From NCBI GenBank assembly GCA_964441735.1, contig CAYTVB010000077.1:1-7843 (forward strand): DNA of 7,843 nucleotides. The letters run 5' to 3'. This document shows, in pieces, positions 1 to 4,557 of this stretch (its first letter is position 1; each line of letters starts with the position of its first letter). Source of the DNA: JASMTM01 sp964441735 (GTDB lineage: Bacteria > Thermotogota > Thermotogae > Petrotogales > Kosmotogaceae). The position numbers were made by a program, and so were the translations under genes. Below the pieces are notes generated by a model. That model was not told the origin of the DNA. It saw only the letters and a program-made list of their open reading frames with translations, and ran no database searches.

Positions 1-13
1 TCACTTTGTGTTA

Positions 14-167
14 AATGCACACACCTCCGCCTCCGGCTCGCCCTCTCAAGAGGGCATTCAAAAAACAGTTTTTTTCTCGGATTCTCGTCTTTTTGGTCCC
101 TCTCGGAATCTCGTTATTTTATTCTCCTCTTGAGAGGAGTGGCGCGAAGCGACGAGGTGTGTGTATT
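14..167. repeat. Inverted-repeat element of about 154 bp (MITE-like)
   Basis: The outer ends match as an inverted repeat: 14-27 (AATGCACACACCTC) and the reverse complement of 154-167 agree at 13 of 14 positions. Each arm also carries its own small perfect hairpin: GCCCTCT/AGAGGGC at 40-46 and 49-55, and CTCCTCT/AGAGGAG at 124-130 and 133-139. These inner hairpins also sit symmetrically. The centre (56-123) has no coding capacity and holds copies of a CTCGGATTCTCG repeat. The layout suggests a miniature inverted-repeat element, but no flanking target-site duplication is evident, so mobility is inference. Confidence 0.55.
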
Positions 168-235
168 CCGTGTTTTTCTCGGATTCTCGTCACTCTGGCT
201 TTCTCGTCTCCTTGGTCCTTCTCGGATTCTCGTTT
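71..235. repeat. Dispersed CTCGGATTCTCGT direct repeats
   Basis: The 19-mer TTTTTCTCGGATTCTCGTC occurs perfectly at 71-89 and again at 173-191. Diverged copies are at 101-115 (TCTCGGAATCTCGTT) and 219-233 (TTCTCGGATTCTCGT). The pieces TCTCGTC and TTGGTCC also recur in the same order (83-98 and 202-218). This suggests an old duplication of roughly 100 bp that copied the right part of the inverted-repeat element. Spacing is irregular and there are no unique spacers, so it is not a CRISPR array. Confidence 0.65.
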
Positions 236-309
236 TTTAAGGAATGCTCTGTCAGAGTCTCTTGAACGAAAGTTTCGCCAAGCGCCTGCAAGCATCATTT
301 TTATGTTTC

Positions 310-400
310 ACCTAAAACCCAACACCAAACATCCAACATCGATCTTTGCTTTCAGGTTTTGTTCCGAATGTTTTACCCAACACCTAAAATCTAACATCCA
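310..400. repeat. Degenerate CCAACA-type repeats
   Basis: Two related C/A-rich tracts lie at 310-340 and 375-400. They share ACCTAAAA, CCCAACACC and AACATCCA in different orders. They look like rearranged copies of one simple unit and are noncoding in appearance. Confidence 0.4.
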
Positions 401-420
401 GTAGCGCTTTTCGCTACTTT
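400..420 (+). terminator. Small hairpin, possible weak terminator
   Basis: AGTAGCG (400-406) pairs perfectly with CGCTACT (412-418) around the loop CTTTT. Only a short T run follows, and no gene end is visible upstream, so it may equally be part of the repeat patchwork. Confidence 0.3.
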
Positions 421-632
421 AATCATGCGTCTCTCTCCGGTCGTCAGTACTATGGTTTTTCTTGTGTTTTAGGGTTTGCTCTCTCGGAGCGTCTTGAGCG
501 AATGAAATGAGCGGCTGCAAGCGTCGTTGAACGAGCACAGCGAGTGGCTGCAAGCGTCATGTGCCACCAGATCAAGCCTCTCTCTTAGATCGTCATTCCC
601 ATGTCCCAAAAATCCAGACCCTTATCGTTTCT

Positions 633-661
633 TTGTGCAAAGGACTTAATAATAGTAAAAT
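633..661 (+). promoter_or_regulatory. Possible sigma-70-type promoter of the lipoprotein gene
   Basis: A weak -35 (TTGTGC, 633-638) is followed after 17 bases by TAAAAT (656-661), which matches TATAAT at five of six positions. It sits 44 bases before the start codon, and the strong ribosome binding site GGAGGTGA follows at 691-698. The poor -35 keeps confidence low. Confidence 0.35.
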
Positions 662-704
662 GATTTAGTAAAAATAAATTCACTGAAAAAGGAGGTGAGT
701 TAGT

Positions 705-1265
705 ATGAGAAAAAATATCATTATTTTAGTTTTAGGTGTTCTTATGTTGTTTCTTGTTTCATGTTCTATACCAATAAACATACCTTTTGAGTTAGAATTT
801 GAGTTTGAATTTGAGCCTGAAAATGCTTCTATTGAATTCCAACCAGCCAGCAACGGGGAAATGAGAGAATATAAAGTTACTCCACCAGTAGAAATTCCAA
901 ATCCGCTTTCTGAAGAAGATATTCCACTGGGAGCAGAAATTAAGAAAATAGTTTTAACAGTTACCGCTACAGTGACAAAGCCAGATAGTTTTGGAGAGTT
1001 TGATTATAAAGCCTACTTGAATTTAACAGAATATTCAACAGATACTTCAGATCTCTTTGTAGAAGGAACCATTAAACCCGGAACCAATAAAGAAGAAGTA
1101 AGCAGCGAAGATTATGGAGGAATTGAGAATCTTATCCCTTTCCTTGAATCTGAGGATGAAACTGCTGATGCACATGTAATAATAATGCACAATTATGGTA
1201 AGGATGCTACTGAAACAGCTTATGGCAAACTTCATATTAAAGGTATCGTTTACGTAGGATTTTAG
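705..1265 (+). CDS. Putative lipoprotein of unknown function
   Basis: This 186-residue protein has a textbook lipoprotein signal. After MRKN comes a hydrophobic run to residue 17, then the lipobox LVSC with the acylated cysteine at residue 20. It should be lipid-anchored on the outer face of a membrane. The region after the cysteine carries an unusual alternating acidic-aromatic stretch (residues 28-39, FELEFEFEFEPE) encoded by a TTTGAR hexanucleotide repeat. The remaining 145 residues look like alternating beta strands rich in Glu, Thr and Val, without a family motif I recognise. The start is fixed by GGAGGTGA at 691-698. It stands alone: repeats lie upstream and a strong terminator immediately downstream. 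The lipoprotein assignment is strong; the function is unknown. Confidence 0.85.
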   Translation: MRKNIIILVLGVLMLFLVSCSIPINIPFELEFEFEFEPENASIEFQPASNGEMREYKVTPPVEIPNPLSEEDIPLGAEIKKIVLTVTATVTKPDSFGEFDYKAYLNLTEYSTDTSDLFVEGTIKPGTNKEEVSSEDYGGIENLIPFLESEDETADAHVIIMHNYGKDATETAYGKLHIKGIVYVGF

Positions 1266-1283
1266 TTAAATATTAAGCATAAC

Positions 1284-1311
1284 AAAAACCGCCCAAAAGG
1301 GCGGTTTTTTT
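1284..1311 (+). terminator. Rho-independent terminator after the lipoprotein gene
   Basis: ACCGCCC (1288-1294) and GGGCGGT (1299-1305) form a GC-rich stem around an AAAA loop. It is flanked by an A run on the left and a seven-base T run on the right. It lies 18 bases after the stop codon and is symmetrical enough to work in both directions. Confidence 0.9.
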
Positions 1312-1330
1312 ATATGTTTTTATACCCTGC

Positions 1331-1490
1331 TTATTTATTCCTCGTGGTATTTCACATAATCACAAGGCTTACATAATGCTTTCTAATTAGGATTTATAAG
1401 CTCGAATAAATAATTATACGATTTAAAAAAGAACCTTAGGAATAAATTTTTATATCTTATATTATTTATTCGCGTGGCCACGCAAATAAA
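1331..1490 (+). promoter_or_regulatory. Leader with three copies of a TTATTTATTCG element
   Basis: The AT-rich leader before the DUF1659 gene holds TTATTTATTC at 1331-1340, its inverse CGAATAAATAA at 1403-1413, and TTATTTATTCG at 1462-1472. The last copy is also the left half of a 26-bp palindrome (1465-1490) centred on GCGTGGCCACGC, with 12 of 13 positions symmetrical. The first copy also continues into CGTGG (1343-1347). The palindrome ends six bases before the ribosome binding site. It could be a repressor operator or alternative RNA hairpins; either role is inference. I see no convincing promoter hexamers. Confidence 0.5.
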
Positions 1491-1508
1491 AAATACGGAG
1501 GTGAAAAA

Positions 1509-1745
1509 ATGGGAGTAGGTTCGACAGTACAGAATTTAGGCAAAGAAAAGAGACTTCAGATTGTATGGGATACAGGAGAAATAGTGGATAGCGAACCTGT
1601 TTTATACAGGCAATCCATCTCAGTAGAAAGCACGATTACCGAACAGGAAGCCTACGATGCTGCGTATAATCTGGCATCTCTCACAGATTATTCAGTTGTT
1701 GAAATAAGGCTCATAACCACGGATAGTCTTGGACCAATAGATTAA
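1509..1745 (+). CDS. DUF1659 family small protein
   Basis: This 78-residue protein matches the pattern of the DUF1659 family, known mainly from Firmicutes: an N-terminal RLQIVWDTG strand (about residues 16-24), a central strand (VLYRQSISV), then the helix TEQEAYDAAYNLASL (about 43-57) and a closing strand (VVEIRLI). The family is typically about 70 residues, so this is full length. The function is not established. No signal peptide or membrane segment is visible. It is the first gene of an operon with the DUF2922 gene 41 bases downstream. The two have the same translation start context, GGAGGTGA then four A's before ATG. In Firmicutes these two families are often neighbours, which supports both calls. 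Confidence 0.75.
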   Translation: MGVGSTVQNLGKEKRLQIVWDTGEIVDSEPVLYRQSISVESTITEQEAYDAAYNLASLTDYSVVEIRLITTDSLGPID

Positions 1746-1786
1746 TTCTTACATTACTCTAGTTAAAAACTTAAGGAGGTGAAAAA

Positions 1787-1996
1787 ATGGAAACTCTTAA
1801 CATGAGATGGTACAACTCAACGGAAGGACGCTCAAGAGGTATAACACTAAGATCACCACTTGACACTTTAACAGCAACTGATGTGCAGAATGTAATGGAC
1901 AATATTGTTACTTTAAAGGTTATTCCTTCCGATTACTCAACTGATTATGCAAGTATCATAAATAAGACAACCAACGAACTCTTTAATCTAATTTAG
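1787..1996 (+). CDS. DUF2922 family small protein
   Basis: The 69-residue product fits the DUF2922 family: an initial strand TLNMRWYNSTEG, a second strand (RGITLRSPLDTL), the helix TATDVQNVMDNIV (about residues 29-41), and a C-terminal segment ending in IINKTTNELFNLI. No catalytic motif, signal peptide or membrane segment is visible, and the function is unknown. It follows the DUF1659 gene by 41 bases with GGAGGTGA at 1775-1782, identical to that of its neighbour, which suggests matched synthesis of the two. A physical partnership is plausible but is inference. The assignment rests on pattern and gene neighbourhood. Confidence 0.72.
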   Translation: METLNMRWYNSTEGRSRGITLRSPLDTLTATDVQNVMDNIVTLKVIPSDYSTDYASIINKTTNELFNLI

Positions 1997-2002
1997 TAAC
2001 AA

Positions 2003-2017
2003 GGGGGGTATACCCCC
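2003..2017 (+). other. GC-rich intercistronic hairpin
   Basis: GGGGG (2004-2008) and CCCCC (2013-2017) flank TATA, giving a perfect 14-bp palindrome seven bases after the DUF2922 stop codon. No T run follows directly, so it is more likely a processing or stability element, or a leaky attenuator, than a full terminator. It could lower or uncouple expression of the third gene. Confidence 0.5.
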
Positions 2018-2043
2018 ATATTTATTAAAAAGGAGGAATATAA

Positions 2044-2268
2044 ATGTTTTTCTTAAGATCTCTTAGTGGACTTTTATCTTTAGGAGCCTGTTTACTCGAA
2101 AGACCTGGTGAAGGAGATAAGAAAAAGGAAGAGTTAAAGGAACTTATATATACTGTTTTACCCGAAGAGCAATGGCAAATAGACTACGATTTGTTCGATA
2201 GAATACTAGATGTAGCTATTGACCTTGTTGTAGACTGGCTGAATGACACCATCTGGAACGAAGCATAA
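2044..2268 (+). CDS. Small hypothetical protein, third gene of the DUF1659 operon
   Basis: I do not recognise this 74-residue protein. The first 18 residues (FFLRSLSGLLSLGACLL) are hydrophobic and could form a short membrane-associated helix. A charged linker follows (residues 19-35, rich in Glu and Lys), then an acidic amphipathic segment (about 45-70) with regularly spaced Ile, Leu, Val, Phe and Trp. The start is supported by AGGAGG at 2031-2036, eight bases away. It lies 47 bases after the DUF2922 gene, with a GC hairpin between, and is followed by the operon terminator. In Firmicutes a small YvrJ-type membrane protein can accompany DUF1659 and DUF2922 genes; this protein does not visibly resemble it but might fill a similar slot. 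That comparison is speculation. Confidence 0.65.
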   Translation: MFFLRSLSGLLSLGACLLERPGEGDKKKEELKELIYTVLPEEQWQIDYDLFDRILDVAIDLVVDWLNDTIWNEA

Positions 2269-2271
2269 AAC

Positions 2272-2316
2272 AAAATAGTGGTCACCGATAGGTGGCTGCT
2301 ATTTTCTTTTTTTTGT
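2272..2316. terminator. Bidirectional terminator between convergent genes
   Basis: Positions 2272-2286 and 2291-2305 form a 15-bp stem, including three G-T wobbles, around the loop GATA. A T-rich run follows on the plus strand (2307-2314), and on the minus strand TTTTGTTTTA follows. It can end both the DUF1659 operon and the HemW-like gene. The minus-strand stop codon (2299-2301) lies inside the stem. Confidence 0.85.
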
Positions 2317-3498
2317 TTTTCTTAGTTTACTCCACAGCGGATCGATAATATGATGGGTGATCCATTCTTCCATCTTATGTAATTCTCTTCTTCCCTTTTT
2401 TGTCAGGAAATAGTAGTTGTCTCTCTCTTTCACAAATTTCATCTTTTCAAGTACCCAAAAAAACGTCCTTATTTTCTGCTCCGCTTCAGGAAAATATTTA
2501 ACAACTGAATCAAGATACAGTTCGTTTATATATAATTTCCAGAAAGCAAGGAATAATGCACCCTGGAACTGATTAAAGGATCGCAAACTTGAAACGGGTA
2601 ATTTTTTTCTTTGAATTGATTTTATATAATTGCCCAGAGAAAATGTATTGGTTGTGAAATACTTACCATTAAAAGTAGAAGCGCTAAGACCCATTCCCAG
2701 GTAAAACTCTCTTCCCACCGAAGAATATCTAAAATTCTGCTGATTATTGTATGTCCATAATGTATTCCTTGAATATCCAATATCTTCTACAATTTCATCC
2801 ATTTTCTCAAAATAGGAAATCTCTTTATCCGGCATATTCGAAATGTTCAAACCGGTAAAGGAAAAGGGCATCAATGGATATATTGAAATCTGTTGGGGAT
2901 TATACCTCGCAACATCCATAAAATCTTTTTGCAGCACAGTAAAGTCTTTTTGTGGATCCAGTATTAGATCAACATTGACAACATCAAAATCCATATGCAT
3001 AATGTTTTCTAATGCTTTTATATTTTCTTTTTTTGATATTCCTCGACCAATTTTATTCTGCAATTCCGGATCAAGGGTTTGTATTCCAAGACTGACATAA
3101 TTCACTCCCAGTTCCTTAAGACGCTGCAGTTTATTCATCTGAGTATCATCAGGATGAACTTCCATAGCTATTTCCCCATTTATTTCACTGGCGAGAAACT
3201 GCAAAATCTGTCTTACTGCTCTTATGTCATTGGAAGGACTGCCACCACCAATATAAAGCGAAGAAAATCTTGATGTTCCGTGTAACATTCTCTCTCTTTG
3301 AAGCCATATTATATAATCAGAGACAAGTTGTTCATCGTAATTCATCTTCAAGTAAGGACAATAGGTGCAGTTATTTTTACAGAAAGGAAAATGTATATAC
3401 AATCCCGGACTTTCTACGGGAAATATATATCGTTCGGGAATTTTTTCAGTACTTTCTTTCATAAACAACCTTGCATACCATTTGATAAAATTTAACAA
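2299..3498 (-). CDS. HemW-like radical SAM protein
   Basis: This 399-residue protein belongs to the HemN/HemW branch of radical SAM enzymes. After a 33-residue lead comes YIHFPFC with the 4Fe-4S cluster motif CX3CX2C (Cys40, Cys44, Cys47). It is followed by the SAM-contacting glycine motif GGGSPS (84-89), the strand YVSLGIQTL (134-142) and NVDLILD (175-181). A C-terminal HemN_C-like winged-helix region lies at about 310-385. Residue 49, two after the third cysteine, is Tyr where true HemN has a further Cys, so this is not a coproporphyrinogen oxidase. The HemW motif GIGCGAHG appears here as GMGLSAST (268-275), lacking the His, so even a heme-chaperone role is doubtful. The start codon is TTG, chosen because AGGAGGAG (minus strand, near 3504-3511) lies five bases upstream. 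The C-terminus is very basic (KLRKTKKRK). Confidence 0.8.
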   Translation of the reverse strand: MLNFIKWYARLFMKESTEKIPERYIFPVESPGLYIHFPFCKNNCTYCPYLKMNYDEQLVSDYIIWLQRERMLHGTSRFSSLYIGGGSPSNDIRAVRQILQFLASEINGEIAMEVHPDDTQMNKLQRLKELGVNYVSLGIQTLDPELQNKIGRGISKKENIKALENIMHMDFDVVNVDLILDPQKDFTVLQKDFMDVARYNPQQISIYPLMPFSFTGLNISNMPDKEISYFEKMDEIVEDIGYSRNTLWTYNNQQNFRYSSVGREFYLGMGLSASTFNGKYFTTNTFSLGNYIKSIQRKKLPVSSLRSFNQFQGALFLAFWKLYINELYLDSVVKYFPEAEQKIRTFFWVLEKMKFVKERDNYYFLTKKGRRELHKMEEWITHHIIDPLWSKLRKTKKRK

Positions 3499-3712
3499 AA
3501 ACGCTCCTCCTCTAATGAGGTAGCTTACGAAGGCAATTTTAGCACATTTTCAGAAAACATTAATGAGTTTATTTGGTCCTTAGCCCTGTTTAACTAAATC
3601 TAATGGCTTTACAGATTACATATACAAAATTTCTCATTTAATTAACACTTTTTGTCTGTTTATTCCAATAGTAATGTAAAAATAATGTTAATTCAATTAC
3701 AGAATTCGCTTT

Positions 3713-3767
3713 AACAGTTAGTTTAATGACACTAATACTCAATGAGAGTCTTGACTAACTAACTGTT
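3713..3767. repeat. Spaced 11-bp perfect inverted repeat, possible operator pair
   Basis: AACAGTTAGTT (3713-3723) and AACTAACTGTT (3757-3767) are exact reverse complements 44 bp apart, close to four helical turns. The right arm directly abuts TTGACT (3751-3756), a good -35 candidate for the downstream gene. Two protein-binding half-sites bridged by looping, or a cruciform or RNA stem, are possible. No regulator gene is nearby, so the role is inference. Confidence 0.5.
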
Positions 3768-3800
3768 TTAATCCATTAATGGGGTACAATCCATTATAGT
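3751..3800 (+). promoter_or_regulatory. Candidate promoter region of the secreted-protein gene
   Basis: TTGACT (3751-3756) matches the -35 consensus at five of six positions; the best -10 at suitable distance is ATTAAT (3775-3780, 18-base spacer), which is weak. Alternative -10 boxes are TACAAT (3785-3790) and TATAGT (3795-3800), but both lack good -35 partners. The region also holds the direct repeat AATCCATTA at 3770-3778 and 3789-3797 (19 bases apart) and the palindrome CCATTAATGG (3773-3782), so a regulator may bind here. Confidence 0.35.
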
Positions 3801-3803
3801 TTA

Positions 3804-3818
3804 CCGCCAATAAGGCGG
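3804..3818 (+). other. Leader hairpin before the secreted-protein gene
   Basis: CCGCC (3804-3808) and GGCGG (3814-3818) form a five-pair GC stem around AATAA, seven bases before the AAGGGGTGA ribosome binding site (3826-3834). It probably lies in the 5' untranslated region and could stabilise the mRNA or modulate initiation. No T run follows, so it is not a terminator. Confidence 0.4.
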
Positions 3819-3838
3819 AACAGCTAAGGGGTGATTGG

Positions 3839-4408
3839 ATGAAAAAAGTATTATTGGGAGTACTTGTATTAATACTGTGCACTGCAGGATTTTCCTGGAC
3901 TGCTCTTGAGGATTATTCGGATTTAGAGTATGTTTATTACAAAACTACAGGCTTTGATGACAGTGAAGAAGGAATTGAAGAAATTATCTACGGGGTAAAC
4001 ATTGAACTGACCAATGATGGATATTTAGTCAAGAACGAAACAATATACAATATGCCTCCGGATGCAGTGCTGGATGCTTCAGTATTATTCGGTCAGTCAG
4101 CTGCTCTGAGTATGTACACAATGTTTGATTTTGTTACATTAATGGTGTTGGCTGCAGTTGATTTCGAAGAAATGGTGACAACCAATCTGTTTATGGTCGG
4201 TGGAACAATTAAGTACGAAGGTCAGATGACAGTTAAGGGAAAGTTCAGAAGTTATACCGGTGAAAAAGTAGTTTACTACGATGAAGACAAGCAAATAGTC
4301 AAATACTGGGTAATTAATAAGGATATTCCATTTCCAATATTGAACGTAACACTGGAAGATGGTGAAGAAACAATTAGAACAATACTGTGGGATTACAAAT
4401 TGAGATAA
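3839..4408 (+). CDS. Secreted protein of unknown function
   Basis: The 189-residue product begins with a classic signal peptide: MKK, a hydrophobic core to about residue 18, and a plausible signal peptidase I site near Ala22 (SWTA, then LED). Cys14 is preceded by Leu and followed by Thr, so it does not make a lipobox. The mature part is acidic and predicted mostly beta, with many Tyr, Val and Thr (for example YVYYKTTG, IKYEGQMTVKGKF, GEKVVYYDEDK). A less polar segment at about 80-108 (LFGQSAALSMYTMFDFVTLMVLAAV) could be a buried helix or a second membrane segment. I recognise no family. Translation starts after AAGGGGTGA. It is monocistronic, with a promoter region rich in repeats upstream and a terminator downstream. 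The export prediction is firm; the function is unknown. Confidence 0.8.
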   Translation: MKKVLLGVLVLILCTAGFSWTALEDYSDLEYVYYKTTGFDDSEEGIEEIIYGVNIELTNDGYLVKNETIYNMPPDAVLDASVLFGQSAALSMYTMFDFVTLMVLAAVDFEEMVTTNLFMVGGTIKYEGQMTVKGKFRSYTGEKVVYYDEDKQIVKYWVINKDIPFPILNVTLEDGEETIRTILWDYKLR

Positions 4409-4422
4409 TTAACATTTAACCC

Positions 4423-4452
4423 AAAAGCCTTCTCTTTTGAGAAGGTTTTTTT
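4423..4452 (+). terminator. Rho-independent terminator after the secreted-protein gene
   Basis: CCTTCTC (4428-4434) and GAGAAGG (4439-4445) pair around TTTT, extended by flanking A and T runs, and end in a seven-base T run (4446-4452). It starts 15 bases after the stop codon. Confidence 0.9.
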
Positions 4453-4494
4453 ATGCTTTCACGATATGAGGGTAGAATTCATAGGTGCGATAAT

Positions 4495-4523
4495 TTGCAA
4501 AAAATAAACTATTTTGCTAAGAT
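4495..4523 (+). promoter_or_regulatory. Candidate promoter of the amidohydrolase gene
   Basis: TTGCAA (4495-4500) and TAAGAT (4518-4523), each four of six to consensus, are separated by exactly 17 bases. The spacer edges form a small inverted repeat, GCAAAA (4497-4502) and TTTTGC (4512-4517). The preceding gene is closed off by a terminator, so a promoter is needed in this 105-base gap. Confidence 0.45.
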
Positions 4524-4544
4524 TAATTTGTTAAACTAATTAAT
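4522..4544. promoter_or_regulatory. 23-bp dyad, candidate operator
   Basis: The sequence reads ATTAATT, T, GTT, A, AAC, T, AATTAAT: symmetrical at all positions except one mismatched pair and the centre. It overlaps the end of the predicted -10 box and stops right before the ribosome binding site GGAGGTG (4545-4551). That position suits a repressor that blocks transcription, or an RNA hairpin limiting translation. No cognate regulator is seen in the window. Confidence 0.5.
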
Positions 4545-4557
4545 GGAGGTGTAGGTA

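Larger units (their letters stand above)
245..559. repeat. 33-bp tandem repeat plus a diverged upstream copy
   Basis: Two adjacent 33-bp units lie at 494-526 and 527-559. Both begin TTGA(G/A)CGA and share the 12-mer GGCTGCAAGCGT; most differences are transitions. A third, diverged copy lies at 262-297 (TTGAACGAA to CTGCAAGCATCA). Homology extends upstream of it, since 245-270 and 477-502 share TGCTCT, TC, GAG and TCTTGA in register. The unit length is a multiple of three, but no long open frame uses it. Confidence 0.6.
1..650. other. Gene-free, repeat-rich intergenic region
   Basis: I see no credible gene here on either strand. The one long open frame (15-404, plus strand) starts inside an inverted repeat, has no ribosome binding site, and its translation consists of reiterated segments from the underlying DNA repeats. 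The stretch is visibly more GC-rich than the AT-rich spacers elsewhere and is built from short degenerate repeats, listed separately. It may be decayed mobile or intergenic repeat DNA; where the gene to the left ends cannot be seen. Confidence 0.7.
3499..3838. other. Divergent intergenic region
   Basis: This 340-bp AT-rich spacer separates the minus-strand radical SAM gene from the plus-strand secreted-protein gene, so it should hold promoters for both. On the minus side the only visible signals are the ribosome binding site near 3504-3511 and a possible -10 TAAAAT (complement of 3536-3541) without a clear -35. Positions 3545-3700 show nothing I can name. The plus side carries a spaced inverted repeat, short direct repeats and a leader hairpin, listed separately. 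No open frame here has a ribosome binding site. Confidence 0.6.

Noticed and set aside
15..404. 129-codon open frame on the plus strand in the repeat region
   Set aside because: No ribosome binding site, it begins within an inverted repeat, and its translation repeats itself because the DNA repeats; composition is unlike the real genes here.
71..559. Possible CRISPR array
   Set aside because: Repeat copies differ in length and sequence, spacing is irregular (including directly adjacent 33-bp units), there are no unique spacers of constant length, and no cas gene is in the window.
1312..1508. Known riboswitch class in the DUF1659 leader
   Set aside because: The leader has competing inverted repeats, but it lacks the conserved core of any riboswitch class I can recognise and is very AT-rich.
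2843..3495. Several plus-strand open frames of 64 to 85 codons
   Set aside because: They are shadows of the minus-strand radical SAM gene, whose motifs, start signal and terminator are convincing.
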